Shown here: piece by piece, positions 44,457 to 55,262 of the stretch
Numbering within the stretch: the stretch's first letter is position 1
How the letters are laid out: every line of letters begins with the position of its first letter
Assembly: GCF_010119615.1 (NCBI RefSeq)
Contig: NZ_QOVG01000007.1
Location: 1-64,000, forward strand
Reading direction: 5' to 3'
DNA from: Pseudoxanthomonas gei
GTDB lineage: Bacteria; Pseudomonadota; Gammaproteobacteria; Xanthomonadales; Xanthomonadaceae
DNA: 64,000 bases
Made by a program: the position numbers and the translations under genes
Notes under the pieces: generated by a model
Told to the model about the DNA's origin: nothing
Database searches by the model: none
The model's input: the letters and a program-made list of their open reading frames with translations, nothing else

Positions 44457-47400
44457 TTGGTTTCCAGCTGGATCCTGCTGTTGGTGTCGGTCACCTATGC
44501 CGCGCTGCTGTTCGCGGTGGCCTGGTGGGGCGACAAGCGCCCGCTGTATCCGGACCGGCCGTGGTTGCGGCCGGTGGTCTACAGCCTGGCCCTGGCGGTC
44601 TACTGTTCCTCGTGGACGTTCTACGGCGCGGTCGGCAGCGCGGTCCGCAACGGCATCGGCTACCTGCCGATCTACCTGGGCCCGCTGCTGTTGCTGTTGT
44701 TCGGCTGGCGCATCATCGAGCGCCTGGCGCTGATCGCGCGCAGCCAGAACACGGTGTCCATCGCCGACTTCATTTCCTCGCGCTACGGACGTTCGCGCCG
44801 GCTGGCGGCCCTGGTCACGGTCATCGCCCTGATCGGCGTGGTCCCGTACCTGGCATTGCAGTACAAGGCGGTGGCGCTGAGCCTGGCCGTGCTGACCGGA
44901 CAGGGTGCCGACAACACCGGTTTCTTCACCGATCCAGCGCTGTATGTCGCGCTGCTGATGGCCCTGTTCGCGGCCCTGTTCGGCACCCGCCAGGTCGATG
45001 CCACCGAACACCACCACGGCATGATGCTGGCCATCGCCCTGGAGTCGCTGATCAAGCTGGTGGCGATCATCACGGTGGGCATCTTCGCCTACGTGTGGCT
45101 GGGCGGGCAGCCCCTGCACGTGGAGCAGTCGGCGCGCACCCTGTTCGAGAATGCGCCGCCGGTGGGCTTCTTCACCCAGACCCTGCTCGGCTTCCTGGCC
45201 ATCGTCTGCCTGCCGCGCCAGTTCCATGTGGCGGTGGTGGAATGCAGCGACATCGGCGACATCCGCAAGGCGCGCTGGTTCTTCGGCATCTACCTGGTGC
45301 TGATCTCGGTGATGGTGGTGCCGATCGCGGCGGCCGGCGTGGCCATGTTCGGCAATGGCGGCGGCATCGCCAGCGACACCTTCGTGCTGGCCCTGCCGCT
45401 GACCGCCGGCAACAAGGCGCTGGCCCTGGTCGCCTACGTCGGCGGCTTTTCGGCGGCCACAGGCATGGTCATCGTCGCCAGCATCGCCCTGGCCACGATG
45501 GTCAGCAACGACCTGGTCATGCCGGTACTGCTGCGCCGTGGCTGGGCCGAGCGCCACGCCGAGGCCGACGTGGCCTCGCGCGTGCTGTGGATACGGCGCC
45601 TGGCCATCCTGATGCTGGCGCTGTGCGCGTACACCTACTACCGCACCAGCAGCAACGACAATTCGCTGGCCTCGTACGGGCTGATCGCGTTCGCGGCGGT
45701 GGCGCAGTTCGCGCCAGGCCTGCTTGGCGGGTTGTACTGGCGGGGCGCCAGTCGCCGCGGGGTGGAAATCGGCATGCTGGTCGGCTTCGGCACGTGGGTC
45801 TACACGCTGTTGCTGCCGACCTTGTCGGCCTCCGGCTGGCTGGGCCCGGAATGGCTGCAGACCGGGCCCTACGGCATCCACTGGCTGCGCCCGCAGCAGC
45901 TGTTCAACATGACCGGCTGGGACTCGCTGACCCATGGCACGTTCTGGTCGCTGCTGCTCAATACCGCGGTGATGATGCTGGTGTCGGCGCGCTGGCGGCC
46001 CAGCGTGGACGAGCGCCTGCGCATCGCCCCGTTCCTGGATCCCTATGCACAGCGGCAGGCGCTGGTGGCCAGCGAATGGCCCGGCAACGTGCGCGTCTCC
46101 GACCTGCTGTCGCTGGCCGAGCGCATCGTCGGCGAACGCCACGCGCGCCGCGCCTTCGCCGAGCAGGCGACGATGATGCAACGCGAGTTGCAACCGGCCG
46201 CCGCCGCCGATCGCGCCTGGGTGCAGTTCACCGAACGCCTGCTGGCCGCGGCCATCGGCGCGGCGTCGGCGCGCCTGGTGCTGACGAGCGTGCTGCGCGG
46301 CTCGGGCATGGAACTGGGCGAAGTGGTGGCGGTGCTGGACGAGGCCGGGCAGGAACTGCGCTTCAACCGCGAGATCCTGTCGACCACGCTGGAGAACATC
46401 AGCTCGGGCGTCAGCGTGGTCGACCCGGACATGCGCCTGGTGGCCTGGAACCGGCGCTACCAGGTGATGTTCGGGTTTCCACAGGGCATGCTTTACGTCG
46501 GCCGCCCGGTCGCCGACCTGATCCGCTACAACGCCGAGCGCGGCGAACTGGGCGAAGGCGACCTGGAAGCCCAGATCGCCAAGCGCATCGACTACATGCG
46601 CATCGGTTCGCCGCACATCTTCGAGCGCGTGCGCAGCGACGGCAGCGTCATCGAGATGCGCGGCCAGGCGCTGCCGGGTGGCGGCTACGTCACCAGCTAC
46701 AACGACATCACCGACTTCAAGCGCGCCGAGAACGCGCTGCTGGAGGCCAACGAGAACCTGGAGCAGCGCGTGGCCGACCGCGGGCGCGAGGCAGAGGCGG
46801 CGCAGCAGTCGAAGACCCGCTTCCTGGCCGCGATCAGCCACGACGTGCTGCAGCCGTTGAATGCGGCGCGGCTGTTCACGTCGGCCTTGCGCGACACCGA
46901 GGAGCCGGCCGAGCAGCGCCACCTGGCCGAACGCGTGGACGCCTCGCTGCGCGCGGCCGAGGAGTTGCTGGACGGCTTGCTGGACGTGTCGCGGCTGGAT
47001 GCCGGCGGCATGCGCACCGAGATCAGCGACTTCGACGCCGGCGCCCTGTTGCGTGAACTCGCCTCGCAGTACGCGCCGGTCGCTGCGGGCCGCGGCCTGG
47101 ACCTGCGCGTGCATGGCGCCGCCCTGGCGGTACGCAGCGACCGTCGCCTGCTGCGCCGGGTGTTGCAGAATTTCATCGCCAACGCGCTGCGCTATACCCG
47201 CAGCGGGCGCATCGTGCTGGGCATGCGCCGGCGCGGGCGCAACCTGGAAATACAGGTCTGGGACAGCGGCCCGGGCATTCCCGAGCACCACATGCGCCAG
47301 ATCTTCGAGGAGTTCCACCGCTATCCGCAGCCCTTCGACTGGGGCGAGCAGGGCCTCGGCCTGGGGTTGTCGATCTGCCAGCGCATCTCGCGCCTGCTGG

Positions 47401-47924
47401 GCCACGACCTGGGCGCGCAGAGCAAGGTCGACCACGGCAGCATGTTTTCCATTACCGTGCCGCGCGCGGCGGTGGCCGATGAGTCCGAACGCGCACGCCC
47501 GCCCGCACCGGTGCTTGATTCGCTGGCCGGCTTGCGCGTGCTGTGCGTGGACAACGACCAGGAGATCCTGGACGGCATGCGCGCCCTGCTCGGCCGCTGG
47601 CAGGTGGAAGTGGTCACCGCGGCCACCGTCGACGAGGCGCTGGAAAAAATCGGCCTGGCACCGGCGGTGATGCTGGTCGACTACCACCTGCACGACCGGC
47701 TGGACGGCCTGGAAACCCTGGACGCGCTGCGCCAGGCCAGCGGCACCAACATCGCCGGCGCCCTGCTGACCGCCGACGGGCGTGACGAGCTGAAGCAGCG
47801 CGCGCGCGAACGCGGCTATCGGTTGTTGACCAAGCCGGTCAAGCCGGCGTCGCTGCGCGCGTTCCTGGCCGCGCACCACAGCACCCTCAAGCCTTTGGCC
47901 ACCGAAAAAACCGTGGGGCCGTAG
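44457..47924 (+). CDS. Hybrid sensor kinase with SSF transporter domain (NahK/CbrA-like)
   Basis: Protein of 1155 residues. The N-terminal 520 residues form a sodium-solute symporter-like domain of about 13 membrane segments, as in CbrA-type kinases. Then come a PAS-like region (TLENISSGVSVVDPDMRLVAWNRRY near residue 640), a HisKA phosphoacceptor His795 in AISHDVLQPLN, an HATPase with GQGLGLGLSI and a C-terminal receiver with Asp1075 in MLVDYHLHD. It likely senses a transported or bound solute and relays phosphate to a partner. Translation begins at TTG, supported by GGAGAG 8 nt before it; no ATG or GTG nearby is better. Confidence 0.9.
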   Translation: MVSSWILLLVSVTYAALLFAVAWWGDKRPLYPDRPWLRPVVYSLALAVYCSSWTFYGAVGSAVRNGIGYLPIYLGPLLLLLFGWRIIERLALIARSQNTVSIADFISSRYGRSRRLAALVTVIALIGVVPYLALQYKAVALSLAVLTGQGADNTGFFTDPALYVALLMALFAALFGTRQVDATEHHHGMMLAIALESLIKLVAIITVGIFAYVWLGGQPLHVEQSARTLFENAPPVGFFTQTLLGFLAIVCLPRQFHVAVVECSDIGDIRKARWFFGIYLVLISVMVVPIAAAGVAMFGNGGGIASDTFVLALPLTAGNKALALVAYVGGFSAATGMVIVASIALATMVSNDLVMPVLLRRGWAERHAEADVASRVLWIRRLAILMLALCAYTYYRTSSNDNSLASYGLIAFAAVAQFAPGLLGGLYWRGASRRGVEIGMLVGFGTWVYTLLLPTLSASGWLGPEWLQTGPYGIHWLRPQQLFNMTGWDSLTHGTFWSLLLNTAVMMLVSARWRPSVDERLRIAPFLDPYAQRQALVASEWPGNVRVSDLLSLAERIVGERHARRAFAEQATMMQRELQPAAAADRAWVQFTERLLAAAIGAASARLVLTSVLRGSGMELGEVVAVLDEAGQELRFNREILSTTLENISSGVSVVDPDMRLVAWNRRYQVMFGFPQGMLYVGRPVADLIRYNAERGELGEGDLEAQIAKRIDYMRIGSPHIFERVRSDGSVIEMRGQALPGGGYVTSYNDITDFKRAENALLEANENLEQRVADRGREAEAAQQSKTRFLAAISHDVLQPLNAARLFTSALRDTEEPAEQRHLAERVDASLRAAEELLDGLLDVSRLDAGGMRTEISDFDAGALLRELASQYAPVAAGRGLDLRVHGAALAVRSDRRLLRRVLQNFIANALRYTRSGRIVLGMRRRGRNLEIQVWDSGPGIPEHHMRQIFEEFHRYPQPFDWGEQGLGLGLSICQRISRLLGHDLGAQSKVDHGSMFSITVPRAAVADESERARPPAPVLDSLAGLRVLCVDNDQEILDGMRALLGRWQVEVVTAATVDEALEKIGLAPAVMLVDYHLHDRLDGLETLDALRQASGTNIAGALLTADGRDELKQRARERGYRLLTKPVKPASLRAFLAAHHSTLKPLATEKTVGP

Positions 47925-47937
47925 CGCGGCTACCTTG

Positions 47938-48831
47938 CTAGCGCGCGAACCCGATGACCGCCACGGCCACGCGTTCGGCCGCTTCCCATTGCGGGTAGTG
48001 GCCGATGCCGGGCAGCTCGACCACGTCGGGCTGCGGCACCAGCTGGCGATAGCGTTCGACCATGTGCGCGCCTGACACCGGATCGTCCATGCCGGCGACC
48101 AGCCGCAGTGGCATGGGCGCATCGACCAGCGCACCGACCCAGCGTTCGCGGCTGCGCCTGCGCTCGCCGATGTAATGCAGCAGCCGTCCCATGATCGCGC
48201 GGCCGCCGTTGTAGTTGATCAGCGCCCAGAAGCGCGCCAGCTCCGCCGCGTCGGGCGGGGTGTCGGCGCCGAAGATCGCGCGCATGTTGCGGCCCAGCGC
48301 GCGCGCGTTGAACAGCCGCAGCAGCACCGGCGCCAGTGGCGAACGCAGCAAGGTCTGGATGGGGCGGGCGCGGTGGGTTTCCGGGAACAGCCCGCCGTTG
48401 AGCAGGGTCACCGTGAGCAGCCGCACGCCTGCTTCTCCGGATTGCAGGCGTGTCTGATGCCGCGTCATCAGTTCCTGGGCCACGGTGTCGCCATAGTCGT
48501 GCGCCAGCAGGTGCACCTCGTGCAGACCCAGCTTGACCAGCAGCCGCTCCACGCGCGTGGCCTGGTCGGCAATGGAATAGGCGTGGTCGCGCGGCTTGTC
48601 CGAGAAACCGAATCCGAGCAGGTCCGGCGCGACCAGTCGATAGTGGCCGTGCAGCAGCGGCCAGACCCGGTGCCAGTCCCATGACGCGGTGGGATAGCCA
48701 TGCAGGCACAGCAGCGGCGGACCGTCGCCATCGTCGCGATAGAAGCTGCGGTGGCCTGCATGTTCGAAATAGCGGCCGGCGGCCAGCCACTCCTGCAGTT
48801 GCGGATCGATCGGCGTAGCCTGCGCCGGCAT
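47938..48831 (-). CDS. Alpha/beta hydrolase with Asp nucleophile (epoxide hydrolase or haloalkane dehalogenase type)
   Basis: Cytosolic hydrolase of 297 residues. The nucleophile elbow reads LLAHDYGDT, with Asp112 where esterases have Ser, so ester-type chemistry on epoxides or alkyl halides is likelier than lipase action. The oxyanion motif is HGYPTASWDW; the second acid is in GMDDPVSG and the catalytic His in GIGHYPQWE. It overlaps the amn stop by one base (TGATG), so it is translationally coupled to AMP nucleosidase, an unusual partner. Confidence 0.82.
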   Translation of the reverse strand: MPAQATPIDPQLQEWLAAGRYFEHAGHRSFYRDDGDGPPLLCLHGYPTASWDWHRVWPLLHGHYRLVAPDLLGFGFSDKPRDHAYSIADQATRVERLLVKLGLHEVHLLAHDYGDTVAQELMTRHQTRLQSGEAGVRLLTVTLLNGGLFPETHRARPIQTLLRSPLAPVLLRLFNARALGRNMRAIFGADTPPDAAELARFWALINYNGGRAIMGRLLHYIGERRRSRERWVGALVDAPMPLRLVAGMDDPVSGAHMVERYRQLVPQPDVVELPGIGHYPQWEAAERVAVAVIGFAR

Positions 48832-49607
48832 CACTCGTCGAACCGCAGGTGCCGCACCGATTTGCCGTGGCGGCGGATCAGCTTCAGGGCTTCGATGCCG
48901 ATATTGATGTGGCGGTCGACGAAATCGGCGCTGATGCGCGCGTCCGACGCCTCGGTCTTGACGCCTTCGGGGATCATTGGCTGGTCGGACACCAGCAGCA
49001 GCGCGCCGCAGGGAATGCGGTTGGCGAAACCGGCGGCGAAGATGGTCGCCGTTTCCATGTCGATGGCCATGCAGCGCAGCTTGCGCAGGTATTCCTTGAA
49101 CTCGACGTCGTGTTCCCAGACCCGGCGGTTGGTGGTGAACACCGTGCCGGTCCAGTAATCGTGGCCGAGGTCGCGGATCATGGTCGAGACCGCGCGCTGC
49201 AACGCGAACGCAGGCAGCGCCGGCACTTCGGGCAGCAGGTAATCGTTGCTGGTGCCCTCGCCACGGATCGCCGCGATCGGCAGCACCAGGTCGCCGAGCT
49301 GGTTCTTGCGTTTCAGGCCGCCGCACTTGCCCAGGAACAGCACCGCCTTGGGCATGATCGCCGACAGCAGGTCCATCATCGTGGCCGCGTTGGGACTGCC
49401 CATGCCGAAATTGATCATGGTGATGCCGTCGATGGTGGCGCTGGCCATGGGCCGGTCCAGGCCGACCACCGGGGCGCCGGTCAGCGCGGAAAACGCGTGC
49501 AGGTAGCCGCCGAAATTGGTCAGCAGGATGTGTTCGCCAAACTGGTCCAGCGGCACGCCGGTGTAGCGTGGCAACCAGTTGTCGACGATCTCGTTCTTGT
49601 CCTTCAT
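48831..49607 (-). CDS. amn: AMP nucleosidase (short form)
   Basis: Protein of 258 residues that hydrolyses AMP to adenine and ribose 5-phosphate. It corresponds to the catalytic half of E. coli Amn (484 residues): MINFGMGSPNAATMMDLL, GKCGGLKRKNQLGD and the CMAIDMETATIFAAGF nucleoside-phosphorylase motif are present. The regulatory N-terminal domain is missing, as in many gammaproteobacteria. AGGAG precedes the ATG; an upstream in-frame stretch is not part of it. Confidence 0.93.
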   Translation of the reverse strand: MKDKNEIVDNWLPRYTGVPLDQFGEHILLTNFGGYLHAFSALTGAPVVGLDRPMASATIDGITMINFGMGSPNAATMMDLLSAIMPKAVLFLGKCGGLKRKNQLGDLVLPIAAIRGEGTSNDYLLPEVPALPAFALQRAVSTMIRDLGHDYWTGTVFTTNRRVWEHDVEFKEYLRKLRCMAIDMETATIFAAGFANRIPCGALLLVSDQPMIPEGVKTEASDARISADFVDRHINIGIEALKLIRRHGKSVRHLRFDE

Positions 49608-49723
49608 CACAGCTCCTGTCCGGTTTTCGTTGCTGGCCCAATTGTGGCATGCAGCCGCGGCGCGGCACTTGGCAAGCACCGGTGGTCCGGTTAGTTTCAA
49701 GGCTGCACTTCCGGGGCAACACC

Positions 49724-51174
<1,451 letters not shown>

Positions 51175-51178
<4 letters not shown>

Positions 51179-52551
51179 GCACGTTACGCGATCGCTTTGC
51201 TCGTCATTCCCGCGAAGGCGGGAATCGCTCCTCTGCAACAGCACCGCAATCTGGCCGGAGAGCTATTCCCGCCTTCGCGGAAACGACGAAGCGAATTTTT
51301 TCGGTGCTTTTGATGTTCGGTGCCGGCTTGTCCAGCGTCCCCGCCCTCGCCCAGGACGTGCTCATCCGCCACGCCACCGTGCACACCGCGGGCGCGCAAG
51401 GCACGCTGCAGAATGCCGACGTGCTGGTGCAGGGCGGCCTCATCCGCGCGGTGGGCAGCAACCTGCAGGCGCCTGCTTCGATCAGCGTGGTGGAAGCGGA
51501 AGGCCGGCCGCTGACGCCTGCCTTCTTCGGCGGCATCACCGAAATCGGCATCGAGGAAGTGTCCGGCGAGTCGGAGACCGTGGACAGCGCGGTGACCCTG
51601 GCCGACGGCCAGCCGATGCGTCCGGAATTCGACGTGACCCTGGCCTACAACCCCGAGTCGGTGCTGGTGCCGGTGGCGCGGGTGGAAGGCATCGGCTTCA
51701 CCCTGCTCGGCGCGGGTACCGGCGGCTCGTTCATCGCCGGCCAGGGTGGCGTGCTGCGACTGGATGGCGGCGCCGACCCGATCGGCCCGCGCGTGCTGTT
51801 CGTGAAACTGGGCAGCGACGTGCTGGGCAAGAGCGGCAGCTCGCGCGCGGCGCAATGGATGCTGCTCGACCAGATGGTGGGCGAGGCGCGCGGGCGCATT
51901 GCCGCCGACTCGCCGCACGCGCTGCTGACCCCCACCGGGCGCGCAGTACTGGCGCGCTACCTGGCCGGCAACGGCCGCATCGTGGTCACCGTCAACCGCG
52001 CCGCCGATATCCGCCAGCTGCTGCGCTGGGCGCAGCGCGAGCGCGTCAACATCGCCATTGCCAGTGGCGTCGAGGCCTGGAAGCTGGCGGCCGAGATCGC
52101 CCGCGCACGGGTGCCTGTGTTCGTTGATGCGCTGGCCGACCTGCCCGGCGATTTCGACCAGATCGGCGCCACCCTGGAGAATGCGGCGCGCCTGCATGCG
52201 GCCGGTGTCGAAGTGAGTTTCGCCCAGTTCGGCGACGCCTCGCACAACGCGCGCAAGATCCGCCAGTACGCCGGCAATGCGGTCGCCAACGGCCTGCCCT
52301 GGGAAGCGGGGCTGGAGGGACTGACGCGGGTGCCCGCGCAGGTACTGGGCGTCGGCGAGCGCCTGGGCACGATCGCACCGGGGAAGCTGGCCGACCTGGT
52401 GCTGTGGACCGGCGACCCGCTGGACGTGGCCCACGTGGCCACGCAGCTGTGGCTGGGCGGTAAGCCCATCCCGATGCGCTCGCGCCAGACCGAATTGCGT
52501 GACCGTTACCTGCCGGCGGCAGGTCCGTTGCCACGCGCCTATGCACCCTGA
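51175..52551 (+). CDS. Amidohydrolase-like protein lacking the HxH metal motif
   Basis: Protein of 458 residues as read from the coupled ATG. Residues of about 8-42 are a translated repeat; the real signal peptide (IFSVLLMFGAGLSSVPALAQ) begins only after it, so the true start may be GTG 51304 or ATG 51313. The fold is that of imidazolonepropionase-like enzymes, but where the paired gene has HSH this one has GGITEIG, so the binuclear metal site is probably lost. It may serve as a structural or regulatory partner of its neighbour. Confidence 0.8.
51201..51289. repeat. dRS3-like ATTCCC-N8-GGGAAT pair inside a coding region
   Basis: 51201-51226 (CGTCATTCCCGCGAAGGCGG...) and 51264-51289 (CTATTCCCGCCTTCGCGG...) are inverted copies. 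The left one fits ATTCCCNNNNNNNNGGGAAT exactly, the pattern of Neisseria dRS3 and of a common Xanthomonadaceae repeat. A GC-shifted relative is at 40951-40971. The pair lies between the coupled ATG and the signal peptide of the second amidohydrolase, in frame. Confidence 0.75.
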
Positions 52552-52614
52552 AGCCTGCAGGCACGGGCGCCGGGCCGGATCGATGCGCGCAGCGCAGCTG
52601 TGCAGGGAGAGGAC

Positions 52615-53313
52615 ATGTCGATGACCACCGCATGGGCGCTGCTGCTGGCGGGAACGTTCGCGATCCAGCCACCCGGCCAGTTCCATGCAGGCGAGGCCGT
52701 CGCCCGCGACGGCGAACCATGGCTGGCCTTGCGGGTCCACGAGAAGCAGGCAGCGCTGGTGGTGACCACGCTGAACGTGCGCGTCGTACGGGACGAACTG
52801 GTCGATGAAGAGGGCGCCCACACTGGCCTGGCGATTTCCTCGCCGCACGACGAGGGCGTCATCGCCTACCTGCGTGGCGGGCGATTGGCTGCGGGCACGA
52901 TCGAAGCCGTCGACCTGTCGGGCCAGCAGGCCGGCACAGGCTTGCCGTACCAGTTCACTTTCCATGGCCAGCCGTACCGCCTCGCCAGTCAATGCGACCC
53001 GCAGCCGCGCACGGTCCAGGAGCAACAGCCCCAGTTCGACTGCCGCATCGAGTTGCACACCGGCGGCCAGCGGCAGCTATTGGCCAGGCTTGGTGGCTAC
53101 CGCGAGCCCGGCTCCGCCACCATGTCGCTGGGCGACGACGCCAGCCCGACCCTGCGCTTCGCCGGCGACCTGGACCGGGACGGCAAGCTTGACCTGATTT
53201 TCGATACGACCGACCACTACAACGTCTCGCGCCCGACCCTGTTCCTGTCATCGCAGGCAGGCCGGGGCGAGTTGCTGCACGAGGTGGCGCGATACGAATC
53301 GGTCGGCTGCTGA
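52615..53313 (+). CDS. Exported protein of unknown function with FG-GAP-like calcium motif
   Basis: Unrecognised protein of 232 residues with a short signal-like N-terminus (MTTAWALLLAGTFAIQ) and a C-terminal DLDRDGKLDLIFDT, the calcium loop typical of FG-GAP/VCBS repeats. Cysteines at DPQ...FDC and the C-terminal SVGC could pair. An RBS AGGGAGAGG precedes the ATG. It follows the amidohydrolase pair by 63 nt and may be transcribed with it. Confidence 0.6.
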   Translation: MSMTTAWALLLAGTFAIQPPGQFHAGEAVARDGEPWLALRVHEKQAALVVTTLNVRVVRDELVDEEGAHTGLAISSPHDEGVIAYLRGGRLAAGTIEAVDLSGQQAGTGLPYQFTFHGQPYRLASQCDPQPRTVQEQQPQFDCRIELHTGGQRQLLARLGGYREPGSATMSLGDDASPTLRFAGDLDRDGKLDLIFDTTDHYNVSRPTLFLSSQAGRGELLHEVARYESVGC

Positions 53314-53328
53314 CAGCGCCGGCTGCGT

Positions 53329-54966
53329 TCAGCCCGCTGTCGCTTCCTGCACCTCGACCCGGTTGCGGCCCCCGTGCTTGGCAACGTACATGGCGCCGTC
53401 CGCGCGCTTGATCAGGCTGGCGACGGTGTCGGCGCCATTGCATTCGGCCACGCCGATGCTCACCGTCAGGGCCACTTCGATGCCCTCGACGATGCGGCAC
53501 TGGGCTTCTATCTGCCGGCGCAGGTGCTCGGCCATGGCGGTGGCGCGGCCGCGGTCGGCGCCGGCCAGGCCCAGCACGAACTCCTCGCCGCCCAGTCGCC
53601 CGAGCTGGTCGCCGTACTGCAGTTCGCCGCTGATCAGGCGCACCACCGCGCGCAGGCAGCCATCACCGACTTCATGGCCGAAGCGGTCGTTGACCTGCTT
53701 GAAATTGTCCAGGTCCAGGAACAGCAGCGACAGCGGCACGCCTTCGCGGCGGGTGTTGAGGATCGCCCAGTCCAGCCGGTGTTCGATGCCGGCGCGGTTC
53801 ATGACGCCCGTCAGCCAGTCGCGTTCGGCATGGGCCTGCGCGGTGTCGCGCTCCTGTCGGAATGTCAGCATGCGATCGGCCAGGCCCAGCGCCAGCACCA
53901 CCGCGCTGAAGGCCAGCACCAGCGGCAGGCCGTACTGCAGCCAGGGTTCGATGGGAATGCCCATGCTCAGCTGCAGCGCGCGCGCGGTGCTGAAGAACAC
54001 CAGCGGCACCCACGCGATCAGCACGAAGCCCGCGTGCCGACCGCCGCGTCGCCACGCCACCAGCAGGGCCAGGATGGCCAGTGCGTTGGTCGCCAGGAAC
54101 AGCAGGTTGCCGGCATTGGGGAACCACTCTTTCCTGGCCGGCCACGGCAAGACCAGCAGGAGCAGCAGCACGCCGGGGATGTAGGCGCCCAGCCAGCGCA
54201 TGCCAGCGCTCAGGCGCGGGACCCAGGTACGCAGGGCCGCGTAGTCGAGCAGCATGTAGACCGTGACCATGGTCGACAGCGTGGCGATGAACCAGATGCC
54301 CGGCGCGCCAAATACCGACAGGCCGCGCAATAACGGCAAGGCATAGGCCTCGCCGTAGGAACACAGCAGGAACAGCAGCTGCAGCGCCATGCTGGCGGCG
54401 TAGAGCAGGTAGACCCGTTCGCGCAGCACGGCCCAGAACAGCAGCACGGTCAGTGCCACGCCCACCAGCACACCGCAGGACAGCAGCAGCACGCGCACCT
54501 GGGTCAGGTCGCGCGCGATGTGGCTGGCGCGCGGCAATACCGCCACCTGCAGTGGATAGCGCGCACCCTGCACGCTGACTTCCACCGCATCGCTGCCAGC
54601 CAGGGGGAATACCAGCGCGTGGCGTGAGTACTGCGGGTCCAGGTCCGGCTGGAACAGCGTCTGCGCCATCGGCGGGGTGCCTGCCGCGCCCTGCACCGTG
54701 ACCCGGGCGCTGTAGGGGTGGTAGACCAGCAGCAACGGCTCTTCCATCCCGGCGACCGGCTGGACCCGCCAGCGCCCATTGGCCAGCACCGAGGGCCGGT
54801 TCGGGTCCCGCACGAAATCGCGCTCGGCGAAGATGCCGGCGCTCTGCGCCGGCTGGGCCGGCGCCGTAGACAAAGGATCGATGCGGGCGATGCCCTGTTC
54901 CCGCGCATGCACGGAGGACAAGGCCATCACCCCAACCACAGTCGCCAAAAGCCACTGCCTGATCAT
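53329..54966 (-). CDS. 7TM-type GGDEF diguanylate cyclase
   Basis: Membrane protein of 545 residues that should make cyclic di-GMP. A signal peptide is followed by a periplasmic beta-rich region (about 30-170), seven membrane segments (about 175-385; a 7TMR-DISM arrangement) and a GGDEF domain. The active-site motif reads GRLGGEEFVLG, catalytically competent. The product-inhibition site five residues before it reads QYGD instead of RxxD, so feedback inhibition is probably absent. A near-consensus CRP/Clp site lies upstream; Clp in Xanthomonas binds c-di-GMP, which would close a regulatory loop. Confidence 0.9.
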   Translation of the reverse strand: MIRQWLLATVVGVMALSSVHAREQGIARIDPLSTAPAQPAQSAGIFAERDFVRDPNRPSVLANGRWRVQPVAGMEEPLLLVYHPYSARVTVQGAAGTPPMAQTLFQPDLDPQYSRHALVFPLAGSDAVEVSVQGARYPLQVAVLPRASHIARDLTQVRVLLLSCGVLVGVALTVLLFWAVLRERVYLLYAASMALQLLFLLCSYGEAYALPLLRGLSVFGAPGIWFIATLSTMVTVYMLLDYAALRTWVPRLSAGMRWLGAYIPGVLLLLLVLPWPARKEWFPNAGNLLFLATNALAILALLVAWRRGGRHAGFVLIAWVPLVFFSTARALQLSMGIPIEPWLQYGLPLVLAFSAVVLALGLADRMLTFRQERDTAQAHAERDWLTGVMNRAGIEHRLDWAILNTRREGVPLSLLFLDLDNFKQVNDRFGHEVGDGCLRAVVRLISGELQYGDQLGRLGGEEFVLGLAGADRGRATAMAEHLRRQIEAQCRIVEGIEVALTVSIGVAECNGADTVASLIKRADGAMYVAKHGGRNRVEVQEATAG

Positions 54967-54988
54967 TTCGCTCCTTGCCTGCGCTTTC

Positions 54989-55018
54989 AGTGTCCGCCTG
55001 AACAGAACGGGCTGACAA
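54989..55018 (-). promoter_or_regulatory. Candidate promoter of the diguanylate cyclase gene
   Basis: On the minus strand TTGTCA (plus 55013-55018) is followed by an 18-bp spacer and GACACT (plus 54989-54994). Transcription would start near 54982, about 16 nt before the ATG. The CRP/Clp palindrome centred at 55045.5 then sits near -63, the position typical of class I CRP activation. Confidence 0.45.
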
Positions 55019-55037
55019 GTTCTGGAAGCAAGCAAAA

Positions 55038-55053
55038 TGTGATGGAGATCACA
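55038..55053. promoter_or_regulatory. Near-consensus CRP/Clp binding site
   Basis: TGTGATGGAGATCACA is a perfect TGTGA-N6-TCACA palindrome; with flanks it is AAATGTGATGGAGATCACAT, very close to the E. coli CRP consensus. It lies 72 nt upstream of the diguanylate cyclase ATG. In Xanthomonadaceae the CRP homologue Clp recognises the same sequence and is inactivated by c-di-GMP. Confidence 0.7.
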
Positions 55054-55262
55054 TCCCTGGCGCGTGAACGCCTGCAGCCGCCCAAACCGGGGTTATCCCT
55101 TGCCCCGGCAGGCTGGCGTGGGCCGCCAAACCCCTGCAACGAGGCTGGTTAGTGCCCCTCGATCGCGATAATGTGGGGCCGTTCACAATTTTATGGCGCG
55201 CTGGGTAGCACAAACGCGTTACGTTGCCGCGCTGAATAGCGATGCATGCCGGGAGGGGCTTC

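Noticed and set aside
44412-48134. 1240-codon minus-strand frame opposite the sensor kinase
   Set aside because: Complement of a well-supported SSF-kinase gene; composition is low-complexity His/Gln/Arg and no domain is recognisable.
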